Below, in pieces: positions 1 to 7,688 of a stretch of DNA of 34,847 nt. The notes beneath the pieces are model-generated. The model worked only from the letters and a program-made list of their open reading frames with translations. It was not told the DNA's origin and did no database searches. The stretch comes from Actinomycetota bacterium (GTDB lineage Bacteria > Actinomycetota > Thermoleophilia > UBA2241). Numbering within the stretch: the stretch's first letter is position 1; each line of letters starts with the position of its first letter. The stretch is taken from the NCBI GenBank assembly GCA_026392265.1, contig JAPLCL010000190.1, positions 1 to 34,847 of the forward strand, given 5' to 3'. The translations under genes were made by a program, and so were the position numbers.

Positions 1-878
1 GCGCCCTGCTCGGGCAGGCAGAAGCTGAACATCTCCAGCTTGTCGAACTGGTGCACGCGCAGGATGCCGCGCGTGTCGCGCCCGGCGGCGCCGGCCTCGC
101 GGCGGAAGCAGCTGGAATAGCCCGCGTAGCGCAGCGGCAGCTTCTCGGCCTCCAGGAACTCCTGCATGTGCATGGCGGCCAGCGGCACCTCGCTGGTGCC
201 CACCAGGCAGTCGCCGTCGACGGTCTCGTACACCTGGGCGCGGTCGGTGGGGAAGAAGCCCGTGCCGAACATGGCTTCCTCACGCACGAGCACCGGCGGC
301 ATGACGGGGCGGAAGCCCTTGGCGCCGACGATGTCGAGGCCGTACCGGACGAGGGCGAACTGCAGCAGCACGAGGTCGCCCTTGAGGTAGGCGAAACGCG
401 AGCCGCTCACCTTGGCACCGCGCTCCATGTCGATCATGTCGAGGGCGCTGCCCAGGTCGAGGTGGTCCTTGACCGCGAAGTCGAACTCGCGGGGCGTGCC
501 CACGTGGCGCAGCACGACCGAATCCTCTTCGCCGCCGTCGGGGACACCGGGGAGGATCATGTTGGGGATCTCGAGGAGCATCGCCTTGAGCTGCTCCTCG
601 ACCTCGCCCAGCGAGGCCTCGCGCTCCTTGATGGTCTCGCCCAGCGAGCGCATGGCGGCGATCGCCTGTTCGGCGTCACCGCCGGCCTTCTTGACCACGG
701 CGATCTCGTCGCTGGCGCGCTTGCGCGCGGCGCGCATGCTTTCGACGTCGGTGAGCAGCCGGCGGCGCTCCTCTTCGAGGGTGAGGAACTCGTCGAGAGA
801 CGACGTGGAGTCGCCGCGCCGCTCGAGGGCCCGGCGGACCTCGTCAGGATTCGCGCGCACCATCTTCACGTCGAGCAT
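1..878 (-). CDS. serS: Seryl-tRNA synthetase, N-terminal part (cut by window edge)
   Basis: Class II aminoacyl-tRNA synthetase that charges tRNA-Ser (and tRNA-Sec where present) in the cytoplasm. The visible 292 residues begin MLDVKMVRANPDEVRRALER, the classic SerRS start, followed by a long charged coiled-coil arm (about residues 25-105) that grips the tRNA extra arm, then the linker IPNMILPGVPDG. The catalytic part follows, with FRPVMPPVLV, the TSEVPLAAMH segment and motif 2 (SCFRREAGAAGRDTRGILRV). Motif 3 lies beyond the left edge, so the gene is incomplete only because the window ends. The ATG at 878 is preceded by GAGGAG about 6 bases upstream. It is transcribed divergently from the L,D-transpeptidase gene; a TACCAT -10-like hexamer (reverse strand, 917-912) could serve it, but no good -35 is seen. 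Confidence 0.97.
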   Translation of the reverse strand, partial: MLDVKMVRANPDEVRRALERRGDSTSSLDEFLTLEEERRRLLTDVESMRAARKRASDEIAVVKKAGGDAEQAIAAMRSLGETIKEREASLGEVEEQLKAMLLEIPNMILPGVPDGGEEDSVVLRHVGTPREFDFAVKDHLDLGSALDMIDMERGAKVSGSRFAYLKGDLVLLQFALVRYGLDIVGAKGFRPVMPPVLVREEAMFGTGFFPTDRAQVYETVDGDCLVGTSEVPLAAMHMQEFLEAEKLPLRYAGYSSCFRREAGAAGRDTRGILRVHQFDKLEMFSFCLPEQG

Positions 879-927
879 CGTGACTCCTCGCGGTAGTGGT
901 CAGCGGGTCTCATGGTATCGCACCGGC

Positions 928-957
928 TCGACCGCCGCGCGCAGTCCGTGCTACCCT
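928..957 (+). promoter_or_regulatory. Putative housekeeping promoter for the L,D-transpeptidase gene
   Basis: TCGACC (928-933) and TACCCT (952-957) are separated by 18 bases, in the serS/transpeptidase divergent gap. Transcription would start near 964, giving a leader of about 42 bases with AGGAG at 994-998. Assigned by eye from consensus similarity only. Confidence 0.35.
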
Positions 958-1005
958 CCCCGGACGATCAGCCACGCGCCCCCGCGCGAGACCAGGAGCC
1001 TACGT

Positions 1006-2259
1006 ATGCGCCAGAGCACTCTTCGTCCCCGTGCCCGCCATCGCCGCGGTCTGCTGGCCGCGGCCGTCCTCGTCGCGCTCTGCGCGACGCTGCTGCCCGC
1101 GGCAGACGCCGCGGCGGCGGCGTCGCCCGAGCCATCGCCGACCACGACCCCGACTCCGGAGCCTTCGCCGGCGTCCAGTATCACCTGCGTGATCACGCCG
1201 GCGACCGTCGTCTTCGGCGACGTCGTCACGGTCTCGGGCGTGGTCACGCCGGCCGTCGCCGGTCAGGACGTGGCCGTGGCGCTGGCCGGCGTGCGCGCGG
1301 CCACGGCGGTGACCGATGGCTCCGGCGCCTTCAGCGTCCAGATCACGCCGCGGGGCAGCGGCGACATCGTCGCCCGCCTGCTCGCCGATGGTACGCAGAG
1401 CGCGGCGCGGCGCCTGGTGGTCAAGCCCAAGGTCACCGTCACGCACGGCACGGCGGTCCCGTTTCTCAGCCTCCAGTATGCGGTCAAGGTCGAGCCGGCC
1501 ACCTACGCCGGCGTCATCACCGCCGTCGTCGAGCACCGTGGCGCGGCCGTCGCGACGGTCAAGGCCGCGGTGCGCGCCGGCAAAGCCGTGTTGCAGGTTC
1601 CGCTCCGCGGCGTCGACAAGTTCATCGTGACGCTGTCCTTGCCGGGCGCCGACGGCTTCGGCGCGCGCCGCCTCGAGTCGACCGTGCGGGCGAAGGGGGA
1701 GCGGGTCGCGACCGGCTCGTCGGGGTCCCGCGTGCGCGGGCTTCTCACGGCGCTGTCGCGTCTCCATATCCGCGTGCCGTATATCGGCACCACCTTCAAT
1801 GCGCAGTGCGCCGACGCCGTCATGGCGTTCCAGAAGGCGTATGGCCTGTCGCGTACCTACGTGTTCGACAGCGACGACTGGCGCAAGCTCGACGGCGCCA
1901 AGCCGGTCAAGCCGCGCCACTCGGGGCCGTCCACTCACCTCGAGGTGGACAAGGGCCGGCAGATCCTGATGGTGGTCAAGAACGGCGCCGTCTACGGCCT
2001 CATCGCGGTGTCCACGGGGGCCACGGGCAACACGCCGGAGGGCAGTTTCCACATCCAGCAGAAACACCCGTACACCACCTCGGGGTTCGGCGGGATCCTG
2101 CTGCGCACGATGGGCTTCGTCGGCGACTTCGCCATCCACGGGTATGCGCCGGTGCCGCCGTATCCGGCCAGCCACGGCTGCATCCGCGAGCCGCTGTGGG
2201 TGGCCGACTGGACCTACAACCAGTCCTGGGTGGGCGAGCAGCTCTACGTCTATCACTGA
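1006..2259 (+). CDS. Secreted L,D-transpeptidase (YkuD domain) with peptidoglycan-binding domain
   Basis: Predicted envelope enzyme that makes 3-3 peptidoglycan cross-links or attaches proteins to the wall. The 417-residue protein has an Arg-rich N-terminus and a hydrophobic signal segment (about 15-33) ending near an Ala-rich cleavage region. A Pro/Thr/Ser linker follows, then an Ig-like beta domain (about 55-130), further beta-rich sequence, a peptidoglycan_binding_1-like helical domain (about 240-295, ending AVMAFQKAYGLS), and a C-terminal YkuD domain (about 305-417). The catalytic motif is complete: IHGY upstream and SHGCIR with nucleophile Cys392. The ATG at 1006 has AGGAG seven bases upstream and gives a proper signal peptide; in-frame codons further upstream overlap serS antisense and are not credible. 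It is a single-gene unit closed by the hairpin at 2287-2333. Confidence 0.9.
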   Translation: MRQSTLRPRARHRRGLLAAAVLVALCATLLPAADAAAAASPEPSPTTTPTPEPSPASSITCVITPATVVFGDVVTVSGVVTPAVAGQDVAVALAGVRAATAVTDGSGAFSVQITPRGSGDIVARLLADGTQSAARRLVVKPKVTVTHGTAVPFLSLQYAVKVEPATYAGVITAVVEHRGAAVATVKAAVRAGKAVLQVPLRGVDKFIVTLSLPGADGFGARRLESTVRAKGERVATGSSGSRVRGLLTALSRLHIRVPYIGTTFNAQCADAVMAFQKAYGLSRTYVFDSDDWRKLDGAKPVKPRHSGPSTHLEVDKGRQILMVVKNGAVYGLIAVSTGATGNTPEGSFHIQQKHPYTTSGFGGILLRTMGFVGDFAIHGYAPVPPYPASHGCIREPLWVADWTYNQSWVGEQLYVYH

Positions 2260-2294
2260 CGCGTGACGGGCGGGACTGACGCGTGACGGGCGGG
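2255..2294. repeat. Perfect 20-bp tandem duplication across the transpeptidase stop codon
   Basis: The unit ACTGACGCGTGACGGGCGGG occurs twice in a row (2255-2274 and 2275-2294). The first copy contains the TGA stop (2257-2259) of the L,D-transpeptidase gene; the second runs into the left arm of the terminator hairpin. It looks like a recent slippage duplication. Confidence 0.9.
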
Positions 2295-2333
2295 GCGGGC
2301 GGCGGCCGGAAGGGCCGCCGCCCGCCCCGCCCG
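2287..2333. terminator. 21-bp perfect GC hairpin, probable bidirectional terminator
   Basis: The left arm 2287-2307 is an exact reverse complement of the right arm 2313-2333, with a GGAAG loop (2308-2312). It lies between the convergent transpeptidase (ends 2259) and arginase-family (ends 2339) genes. No U-tract follows on either strand, as is common for actinobacterial terminators. Confidence 0.75.
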
Positions 2334-2338
2334 CGGGT

Positions 2339-3256
2339 TCAGCGTCGCGTGGCGGCCGGAAGGCGGGCAGCGACCTCAGCCGCGGCCGCCAGGACGGTGA
2401 TGCCGCACTCCAGCGTGCTCCCGCCGACGGCGCTCTCGGGGGCAAAGGACGTCAGCGAGAGCGCCCGCAGCTCGAAACGCGCGCCGGTCATCTCGAGCGC
2501 CGCCAGCAGCTCGGCCAGCGTGAGACCGCCGAGCGACGGGAAGCCGACGGCCGGCGCCACCGATGGATCGAGCACGTCGATGTCGACGTGCAGGTACGCC
2601 GGCGGGCGGCCCGTCCCGGCATGCCCGGCGAGCTCGTCGAGCGCCGGCGCGAGCGCCTCGCCCAGGCCGCGCGCGCGCACCTCGGCGCCGCTCACCACCG
2701 TGACGCGCGATGCCGCCAGGGCGTCGGCTTCCGCCGGATCCAGGTCACGACCGCCGGCGTGCAACGTCAGCGTCTCGCTTTGCGGCTGGCCGCCGAGGCT
2801 CACCCAGGTCTCTGGGAAGGCGCGCCCCGTGAGCATCGCCAGGGGCATGCCGTCCAGGTAGCCGGTCGCGGTGGTCTCCGGGGTGTTGAAGTCTCCGTGG
2901 GCGTCGAGCCAGATGGTGGTCAAGCGTCCCTGAGCAGGGTCGCCGTCGACTCCGGCGGCCAGCAATCCGGCGCGCACCCCAAGGGTGACGTTGCAGTTGC
3001 CTGCCAGCACCAGTGGGAGGCGGCCGTCCGCTGCGGCGACGGCCACCAAAGCCGCGACGGCGGCGTCGACGTCGAGCACGGCCTCGAGCTCGCTGCCGAA
3101 GGGGGCGCTGCGCCGGGCGGTCACGACCTCAACGTCGTGACCGCGGGCGCGCAGCGCCTCCGCGGCTCCGCCCTTGAGATACGCGGCGGGCCCGCGGCCG
3201 CTGCCCACGCCCTCGCGCCCGAGGTCATACGGGACGGCTACGAGCGTGAGGTCCAC
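2339..3256 (-). CDS. Arginase/agmatinase (ureohydrolase) fold protein with altered metal motif
   Basis: Ureohydrolase superfamily protein of 305 residues; members hydrolyse arginine, agmatine or formiminoglutamate, and the substrate here cannot be read from sequence. The manganese motifs WLDAHGDFN (Asp118, His120, Asp122, Asn124) and HVDIDVLDP (Asp225, Asp227, Asp230) are intact. The first family motif, normally GGDHS with a metal-binding His, is instead AGNCNVTLG, so the His position aligns with Cys88. The GTG at 3256 starts VDLTLVAVPY, the first beta strand of the fold, and lies 7 bases after the stop of the GNAT gene; an upstream in-frame start would add an unrelated stretch antisense to that gene. 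It is the last gene of a leftward operon. Family assignment is firm; enzymatic activity is uncertain. Confidence 0.85.
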   Translation of the reverse strand: MDLTLVAVPYDLGREGVGSGRGPAAYLKGGAAEALRARGHDVEVVTARRSAPFGSELEAVLDVDAAVAALVAVAAADGRLPLVLAGNCNVTLGVRAGLLAAGVDGDPAQGRLTTIWLDAHGDFNTPETTATGYLDGMPLAMLTGRAFPETWVSLGGQPQSETLTLHAGGRDLDPAEADALAASRVTVVSGAEVRARGLGEALAPALDELAGHAGTGRPPAYLHVDIDVLDPSVAPAVGFPSLGGLTLAELLAALEMTGARFELRALSLTSFAPESAVGGSTLECGITVLAAAAEVAARLPAATRR

Positions 3257-3263
3257 GCCGCTC

Positions 3264-3731
3264 TCAGTCCTCGAGCGCGGGCAGGCGCTTCTCGAGGAGC
3301 ACCATCTCAGGCTGCTCGGGGGTCGCGGCCCGCACGAAGTCGTGGCCGCGGTACAAACGCAGAGAGGGGTGATCGCCGGCGGGCACAAACGCCGTGAGCC
3401 GGAGCAGACGGCGATCGATGGCCACGCCCTCGGCCCAGTCGACGAGCTGATTGGCCACGCCGCGGGCCTCGAACGCCGGGCTCACGCACACGCAGCGCAA
3501 GGCCAGCGCATCGTCCTCAGCCTCGACGGCGACGAAGCCGGCCATCTCGCCCTCCGCCTCCGCGACGAACACGTCGGCCCGCTCCAGCAGCTCGAGCAGC
3601 TCGGCGGTGCGGTAGCGCTCCGGGTGGCCGGAGCCTTCGGCCAGCGGATGCAGGGTCTCTTCGGCGAGCAAGACGAGCATGCCGCGGTCGTCGGCGCTCA
3701 CGTTTCGCACACAGCACTTCACGCGTTCCAT
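3264..3731 (-). CDS. GNAT-family N-acetyltransferase
   Basis: A 155-residue single-domain acetyltransferase of the GCN5-related fold; such enzymes transfer acetyl from acetyl-CoA to a small molecule or protein amine, and the target is unknown here. Seen in the sequence: the beta4-beta5 region with GFVAVEAEDDALALRCVCVS, followed by the acetyl-CoA loop-like FEARGVANQLVDWAEGVA (about residues 85-105), and a C-terminal FVPAGDHPSLRLYRGHDFVR matching the usual 'N/H-x-x-A-x-x-L-Y-x-x-x-G-F' motif. The ATG at 3731 follows GGAGG at a 5-base spacing; a GTG six bases upstream overlaps that site and is less likely. It sits 17 bases after the membrane-protein gene and 7 bases before the arginase-family gene, so it is probably co-transcribed with both. 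Confidence 0.85.
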   Translation of the reverse strand: MERVKCCVRNVSADDRGMLVLLAEETLHPLAEGSGHPERYRTAELLELLERADVFVAEAEGEMAGFVAVEAEDDALALRCVCVSPAFEARGVANQLVDWAEGVAIDRRLLRLTAFVPAGDHPSLRLYRGHDFVRAATPEQPEMVLLEKRLPALED

Positions 3732-3748
3732 GAGCACCTCCGTACGGG

Positions 3749-4795
3749 TCAGTCTGAGGCCAGCCTCTCCGCCTGCTTCTTCTGCTCCTCGCCGATCATA
3801 TAGCGGATGGTGATGAAGGTGAGCAGCAGGATCAGCAGGCCGACAAGCGCGCCGAGCTGGTTCTCGTAGAACTCGAAGAACTCCCCGACAAGGATGCTGA
3901 CGAGCACGGCGCGCTCGAACCAGGTATAGGCCACCAGGTGCGAGTGCCTGCCGCGGACGATGCCGATCACCACGAGGACCCCGACCACGAGGCCGGTGAT
4001 CGTGAACCCGGCCTCCACGAAGGTGACGTTGGCCGGGTCCAGGTACACACCGAGGCCGCCGAGCAGACCGGCGAGGCTGATGACCACGAACCAGCCCACG
4101 ACCAGGAGTCTGAACCAGCGGCGGGCGACCAGCCGGCCGTAGAGAGCCGAGAGCCAGCGCTTCGCCGTCTGCAGCGGCGACGGATTGGGCTTCTCCGGCA
4201 TCTCGAGCGAGCGCAGCATGTCGCCGAGGGCGATGACCACGGGATCCGCCTGGTCGGCGCGGCTCAGCAGGACGAGGGCGTCGGTTCGTTCACCTTCGTC
4301 CATGTCGCGCAGCACGGCCTCCTTCGCCAGGTCGAACGCGTTGACGAGCGCTGTCTGCGGGGAGAGGTGCTTGATGCTGCCCAGCCAGCGGAAGAGGAAG
4401 AAGAGCCCCACGAAGATGACGTAGATGATGGCGATGACCGGCCGGAAGAAGTAGTCGTTGTCCGACGTGATGAACTTGCCCAGCTCGTCGATGAAGAGAC
4501 CGAAGCCGATGCCCGCGGCGAGCGCCCCCAGGGTCGTCCAGAGCCTTCCTTCGAGAGCGAGGAAGAGGATGATGGCGATGAGCATGCCGAGGCCGCCCCA
4601 GAGCAGGTGGGCGAAGTGGATCTTGCCGCCGCCGAGCTGCGGCCACCCGGTGGCCGCGAGGATCGCGCGCACCAGGATGATAGTCGCGACCGCCGACACA
4701 AAGAAGACCTCGAACTGGACCGTGGCCTCGACGCGACGCACGAAGAACGAGCGCTTGGGCGTGGCGGCGACCGCTGCGTCTGAGCGCTCTGCCAC
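3749..4795 (-). CDS. Uncharacterised polytopic membrane protein
   Basis: I do not recognise a characterised family. The 348-residue protein has an N-terminal cytoplasmic-looking stretch, then a group of about four hydrophobic segments (roughly 27-48, 58-78, 84-103, 120-137). A soluble, helical, charged middle follows (about 140-215, with DMDEGERTDALVLLSRADQA), then a second group of about four segments (roughly 220-245, 255-275, 285-305, 312-335), ending in a charged tail. Architecture of two membrane halves around a cytoplasmic insert could suit a sensor or channel, but nothing proves it. The GTG at 4795 begins 4 bases after the pheA stop, implying translational coupling; the preceding ribosome site is weak. 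Co-transcribed with pheA and the DUF4446 gene upstream. Confidence 0.75.
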   Translation of the reverse strand: MAERSDAAVAATPKRSFFVRRVEATVQFEVFFVSAVATIILVRAILAATGWPQLGGGKIHFAHLLWGGLGMLIAIILFLALEGRLWTTLGALAAGIGFGLFIDELGKFITSDNDYFFRPVIAIIYVIFVGLFFLFRWLGSIKHLSPQTALVNAFDLAKEAVLRDMDEGERTDALVLLSRADQADPVVIALGDMLRSLEMPEKPNPSPLQTAKRWLSALYGRLVARRWFRLLVVGWFVVISLAGLLGGLGVYLDPANVTFVEAGFTITGLVVGVLVVIGIVRGRHSHLVAYTWFERAVLVSILVGEFFEFYENQLGALVGLLILLLTFITIRYMIGEEQKKQAERLASD

Positions 4796-4799
4796 AGGC

Positions 4800-5642
4800 T
4801 CAGGCGGGGTAGGAGCCCAGCACTTTGACCCACGGCAACTTGCAGGCGAGGCACGAGAGCGCCTGCTCGATCGGCGGGTCGCTGCGCCTGCCCTCCATGT
4901 CGATGAGGAAGATGTAGTCGCCGAGGCCTTGTTTGGAGGGGCGAGATTCGATCTTCGTGAGGTTCACGTAGCGATGCGCGAACTCGCTGAGGATGAGCAG
5001 CAGAGCGCCGGGTTGATCGGCGCCGATGCCGCAGACGATGCTGGTCTTGTAGGGAGCCTCCAGATCCTGCGGCGCCGGGGTGCGTGCCAGGTAGACGAAG
5101 CGCGTGCGGTTGTCGAGCGAGTCCTCGATATCGTCGCGGACCACGGTGCACTCGTAGAGGTCGGCGGCGAGCCGCGTGCCGATGGCCACCCAAGGGCGGT
5201 CGACGCGGCTCACGCGGCGCACGGCCTCTGCGGTGGAATCGGTGGCCTCGTGCTCGACGGTGGCGAGATGCTCCTGGATGAACTTGCGGCACTGCCCGTA
5301 GGCGATGGGGATACTGACCACCTTGGTGACCTCGTCCAGGCGCACCTCGGCGCGAGCGATGAGCTGGTGGCGGATCGCGTGGGTGACCTCGCGCACGATC
5401 GTCAGCTCGTCGAAGCCGAAGGCGAGCAGATCGATTGTCCGGGTGACAGAACCCTCGAGCGAGTTCTCGATGGGCACGATGCCGAGCTCGGCCTCGCCGC
5501 TCGCCACCGCCTGCATCACCTCTTGGATGGAGGGATAGGGGAACGGTGCGAGCTCGCCCGCCGGCGGGTCGGCCAGCAGCGCCTCTTCCGTGAACGTGCC
5601 CTCGGGCCCCAGAAACGCGACCCGGCTGCTTTCGTTGGCCAC
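4800..5642 (-). CDS. pheA: Prephenate dehydratase with ACT regulatory domain
   Basis: Cytoplasmic enzyme converting prephenate to phenylpyruvate in phenylalanine synthesis. The 280-residue length is normal for a monofunctional enzyme without chorismate mutase. It opens VAFLGPEGTFTEEAL; the substrate-binding IPIENSLEGSV and the TRF motif (NRTRFVYLAR) follow. The C-terminal ACT domain (about 195-275) carries ESRPSKQGLGDYIFLID, the signature of Phe-mediated feedback inhibition. The GTG at 5642 has GAGGAG about 7 bases upstream and gives the expected N-terminus. It lies 44 bases downstream of the DUF4446 gene and 4 bases before a membrane-protein gene. No other aromatic-amino-acid gene is in the window, so its neighbours do not form a pathway operon. 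Confidence 0.95.
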   Translation of the reverse strand: MANESSRVAFLGPEGTFTEEALLADPPAGELAPFPYPSIQEVMQAVASGEAELGIVPIENSLEGSVTRTIDLLAFGFDELTIVREVTHAIRHQLIARAEVRLDEVTKVVSIPIAYGQCRKFIQEHLATVEHEATDSTAEAVRRVSRVDRPWVAIGTRLAADLYECTVVRDDIEDSLDNRTRFVYLARTPAPQDLEAPYKTSIVCGIGADQPGALLLILSEFAHRYVNLTKIESRPSKQGLGDYIFLIDMEGRRSDPPIEQALSCLACKLPWVKVLGSYPA

Positions 5643-5686
5643 TCTCGTCTCCTCGCGTGGTGGGCCCGTGAAGCCCGGGTGCGTCG

Positions 5687-6415
5687 TCAGGCGCCCGAGG
5701 ACGGCTCGGGGCCGGCCGGGCGGTCGTGGCCGGCGTCCCAGGTGAACGGCTCGTCGTTAGGCGCCGGCTCCAGCGCCGGGCCGGAGGGCGGCGGGTCGCC
5801 GAGCTCCGCGAGCGCATCGAAAGCCTTGCGCTCCGCGTCACCGGGGGGAAGGCCGCCGGCGGGCGGCCGCGGCTCGTCGGCGAGGCGTGGAGCCCGCGCG
5901 GCGCGGGGGCCGTCCTCGCCGGCCGCCAGCGGCCGCGGCACGGCGGCGACCACGGCTCGCTGCTCCTCCGGCGAGAGGTCGCGGTCGGCGACGCCGTCGC
6001 GCAGGTGCTTGACGTAGATACGCGCGAAGTCGCGGGCTGCGATCGCGCTGAACACCACGCCCGAGCGGTGGTTGTCGAGCAGGGCGAACGACGCGCTCTG
6101 TTCGCCGCCGGCGTCGCGGAAGGCGTCGTAGCGCACGATCGCGCGGTTGGTCAGGGCGCGGTCCAGGTGCCGCTTCTGCTCGTCGAGCTGGTCGGTGAGG
6201 ATCTCGACAGCCTCGCGCAGGTTGTGCACCTGCGAATCGAGGCTCTCCACGTGCGCGACGATATCGCGCTGCTCGTGGTGACCCATGACCACGAGCTGCG
6301 CGCGGCGCACGCGGCGCACGGAGCGCCAGAGGATGAAGACCAGGACGAGGAGCGCCAGCGAGAGGACGACCGCAGCCAGCGCCGCGTAGGGTGCGATGTC
6401 GCGCAGCGTCTGCAT
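5687..6415 (-). CDS. DUF4446 family membrane-anchored protein
   Basis: Function unknown; the family is widespread in Gram-positive bacteria. The 242-residue protein has one N-terminal transmembrane helix (about 10-30), a basic stretch, a coiled coil (about 50-90, HVESLDSQVHNLREAVEILT), then the DUF4446 core. The core has VRYDAFRDAGGEQSASFALL, DNHRSGVVFSAIAARD and YVKHLRDGVADRDLSPEEQ (about 95-150). The family is usually about 150-170 residues; here a Pro/Ala/acidic low-complexity tail of about 80 residues follows. The ATG at 6415 is 6 bases after the stop of the upstream hypothetical gene; no clear ribosome site is seen, suggesting coupling. The repeated co-occurrence of DUF4446 with envelope genes in other bacteria is general knowledge, not shown here. 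Confidence 0.85.
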   Translation of the reverse strand: MQTLRDIAPYAALAAVVLSLALLVLVFILWRSVRRVRRAQLVVMGHHEQRDIVAHVESLDSQVHNLREAVEILTDQLDEQKRHLDRALTNRAIVRYDAFRDAGGEQSASFALLDNHRSGVVFSAIAARDFARIYVKHLRDGVADRDLSPEEQRAVVAAVPRPLAAGEDGPRAARAPRLADEPRPPAGGLPPGDAERKAFDALAELGDPPPSGPALEPAPNDEPFTWDAGHDRPAGPEPSSGA

Positions 6416-6421
6416 GGTCGT

Positions 6422-7507
6422 CTACTGGAGCTGCAGGAGGATCTTGAACTGCCCGACGTTGTTGGTCTTCACCCGCTCCCCGGGCACCGGGCCGGCCGTG
6501 ACCGTGAGCGTGGAGACCTTGCTGAGCGCCTCGGCAGGTATGGCGAATCCCTGGATCGTGACGGTCTGCGTCTGGCCGGAGGCGATGGTGGCGATGGTGC
6601 CGCCCTTCGTGAGCACGCTCCCGCCGGGCAGCTTGAGCTCCGCCGTGACGGCGACGTTCTCCTCGGCGACGTCGCCCTGGTTCTGGACCTTGACGTCGAA
6701 CGAGAGACCGGCCGAGGCCGGGACATCGGTGGTGGCGGCCTTGGTGAGCGCGATGTCGCCGGGCTGGGCGGTCACGCTTATGAGGCCCACGCCGTGGATA
6801 CCGGCGAGCTTGGTGGAGCTGCCCATGCTGTTCAGCATCTGCTCCAGGCGCGCCGTGTCGAAGGTCTTGGCGTTGAGGTAGAAGGTCGCGGTGGGCACGA
6901 GCACGTCGGTGACGCCTTGCTGGCTGAGGGTGTTGCGCGCCGGGAGGTACACGCGGCTTGTGTAGTACGCATCTGGGCCGCTGAAGTAGCCGGCGAGGGC
7001 GGCGAGCTTGGCGGGGTTCACCTTCTTCTTGCCGAGGGTGCCGAGCATGGTCGTCTCGAAGAGCTTGTAGCCGTCGGCGCGGACCTTCATACCTTCGGCG
7101 AAGACGGACTGCTCGGAGCTGAGGGTATCGGGCGGCTCGAGGCGATCGGCGCGCACGGCGATCTCGTTCTGTTTCGCGCTGAGCTCGGCGAGCTTGGCCG
7201 TGAGCTCTTTGCGCGAGAACTTGGTGGGGCTGGCGACGATCTGGTCGAGCTGCTTGCCCAGGGCGGCGGAGTCGCTGATGGCGGCCGCGACGCCCTCGAA
7301 GTAGGTGCGGTAGGACGCGACCTTGCGGCTCTGCTGGCAGCTGCGCGCCCACCAGGCCAGCGCGAAGACGATAATGAAGAGGATCGCGGCGAGGATGAGG
7401 ATGCGCTGGATGCGGGTGCGACGAGGGTTGGAACGGCGGCGCGACGGCGAAGAGGAACGCTCTCGCACTGGGGCTTGGCTGGTCGCGTCGTCGTCGAAGA
7501 AATCCAC
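6422..7507 (-). CDS. Hypothetical membrane-anchored protein with C-terminal CARDB-like domain
   Basis: No characterised family recognised. The 361 residues comprise a basic, Ser/Arg-rich cytoplasmic N-terminus (FFDDDATSQAP then RRRSNPRRTR), one transmembrane helix (about 34-54, ILILAAILFIIVFALAWWA) and a helical extracytoplasmic region with a coiled-coil feel (about 60-170). The C-terminal beta-rich domain (about 255-360) has the SFDVKVQNQGDVAEENVAVTA pattern of CARDB/Ig-like adhesion modules. Topology suggests an envelope protein. The GTG at 7507 is preceded by a GGGGG stretch and lies just downstream of tRNA-Leu; the longer frame to 7567 would run into the tRNA gene, so it is rejected. First protein gene of the leftward operon; its only visible promoter is upstream of the tRNA. 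Confidence 0.75.
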   Translation of the reverse strand: MDFFDDDATSQAPVRERSSSPSRRRSNPRRTRIQRILILAAILFIIVFALAWWARSCQQSRKVASYRTYFEGVAAAISDSAALGKQLDQIVASPTKFSRKELTAKLAELSAKQNEIAVRADRLEPPDTLSSEQSVFAEGMKVRADGYKLFETTMLGTLGKKKVNPAKLAALAGYFSGPDAYYTSRVYLPARNTLSQQGVTDVLVPTATFYLNAKTFDTARLEQMLNSMGSSTKLAGIHGVGLISVTAQPGDIALTKAATTDVPASAGLSFDVKVQNQGDVAEENVAVTAELKLPGGSVLTKGGTIATIASGQTQTVTIQGFAIPAEALSKVSTLTVTAGPVPGERVKTNNVGQFKILLQLQ

Positions 7508-7533
7508 TGCGCGACCCCCGTTCGTCAGGCGGT

Positions 7534-7620
7534 TGGTGGGCGAGGCGGGACTTGAACCCGCACGCACGTAAGTGCACTAGACCCTGAACCTAGCGCGTCT
7601 GCCAATTCCGCCACTCGCCC
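7534..7620 (-). tRNA. tRNA-Leu, anticodon CAG
   Basis: An 87-base class II tRNA. The acceptor arm GGGCGAG pairs with CTCGCCC, followed by discriminator A and an encoded CCA (7536-7534). The anticodon stem CTAGG/TCTAG encloses the loop TTCAGGG, giving CAG (decodes CUG). A long variable arm (GTGCACTTACGTGC) and the T-arm with GGTTCAAGTCC are present. The next protein gene starts only 27 bases downstream. Confidence 0.97.
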
Positions 7621-7641
7621 AGCAGCTCTTACAGGGTTCGG

Positions 7642-7669
7642 ATTGTACCATACCGAATACCGTCCCAAA
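7642..7669 (-). promoter_or_regulatory. Putative promoter for tRNA-Leu and the leftward operon
   Basis: On the reverse strand TACAAT (7647-7642) is a strong -10, 22 bases before the tRNA 5' end. A weak -35 (TTGGGA at 7668-7663, 15-base spacer, or TTTGGG with 16) precedes it. No other convincing promoter is seen before pheA, so this may drive the tRNA and following genes. Confidence 0.4.
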
Positions 7670-7688
7670 CGGAGGATTCCCCACCCCC

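Noticed and set aside
1000..2445. A 481-codon reverse-strand frame over the transpeptidase gene.
   Set aside because: Low-complexity antisense frame that crosses the terminator hairpin; the forward frame has a signal peptide and SHGC catalytic motif.
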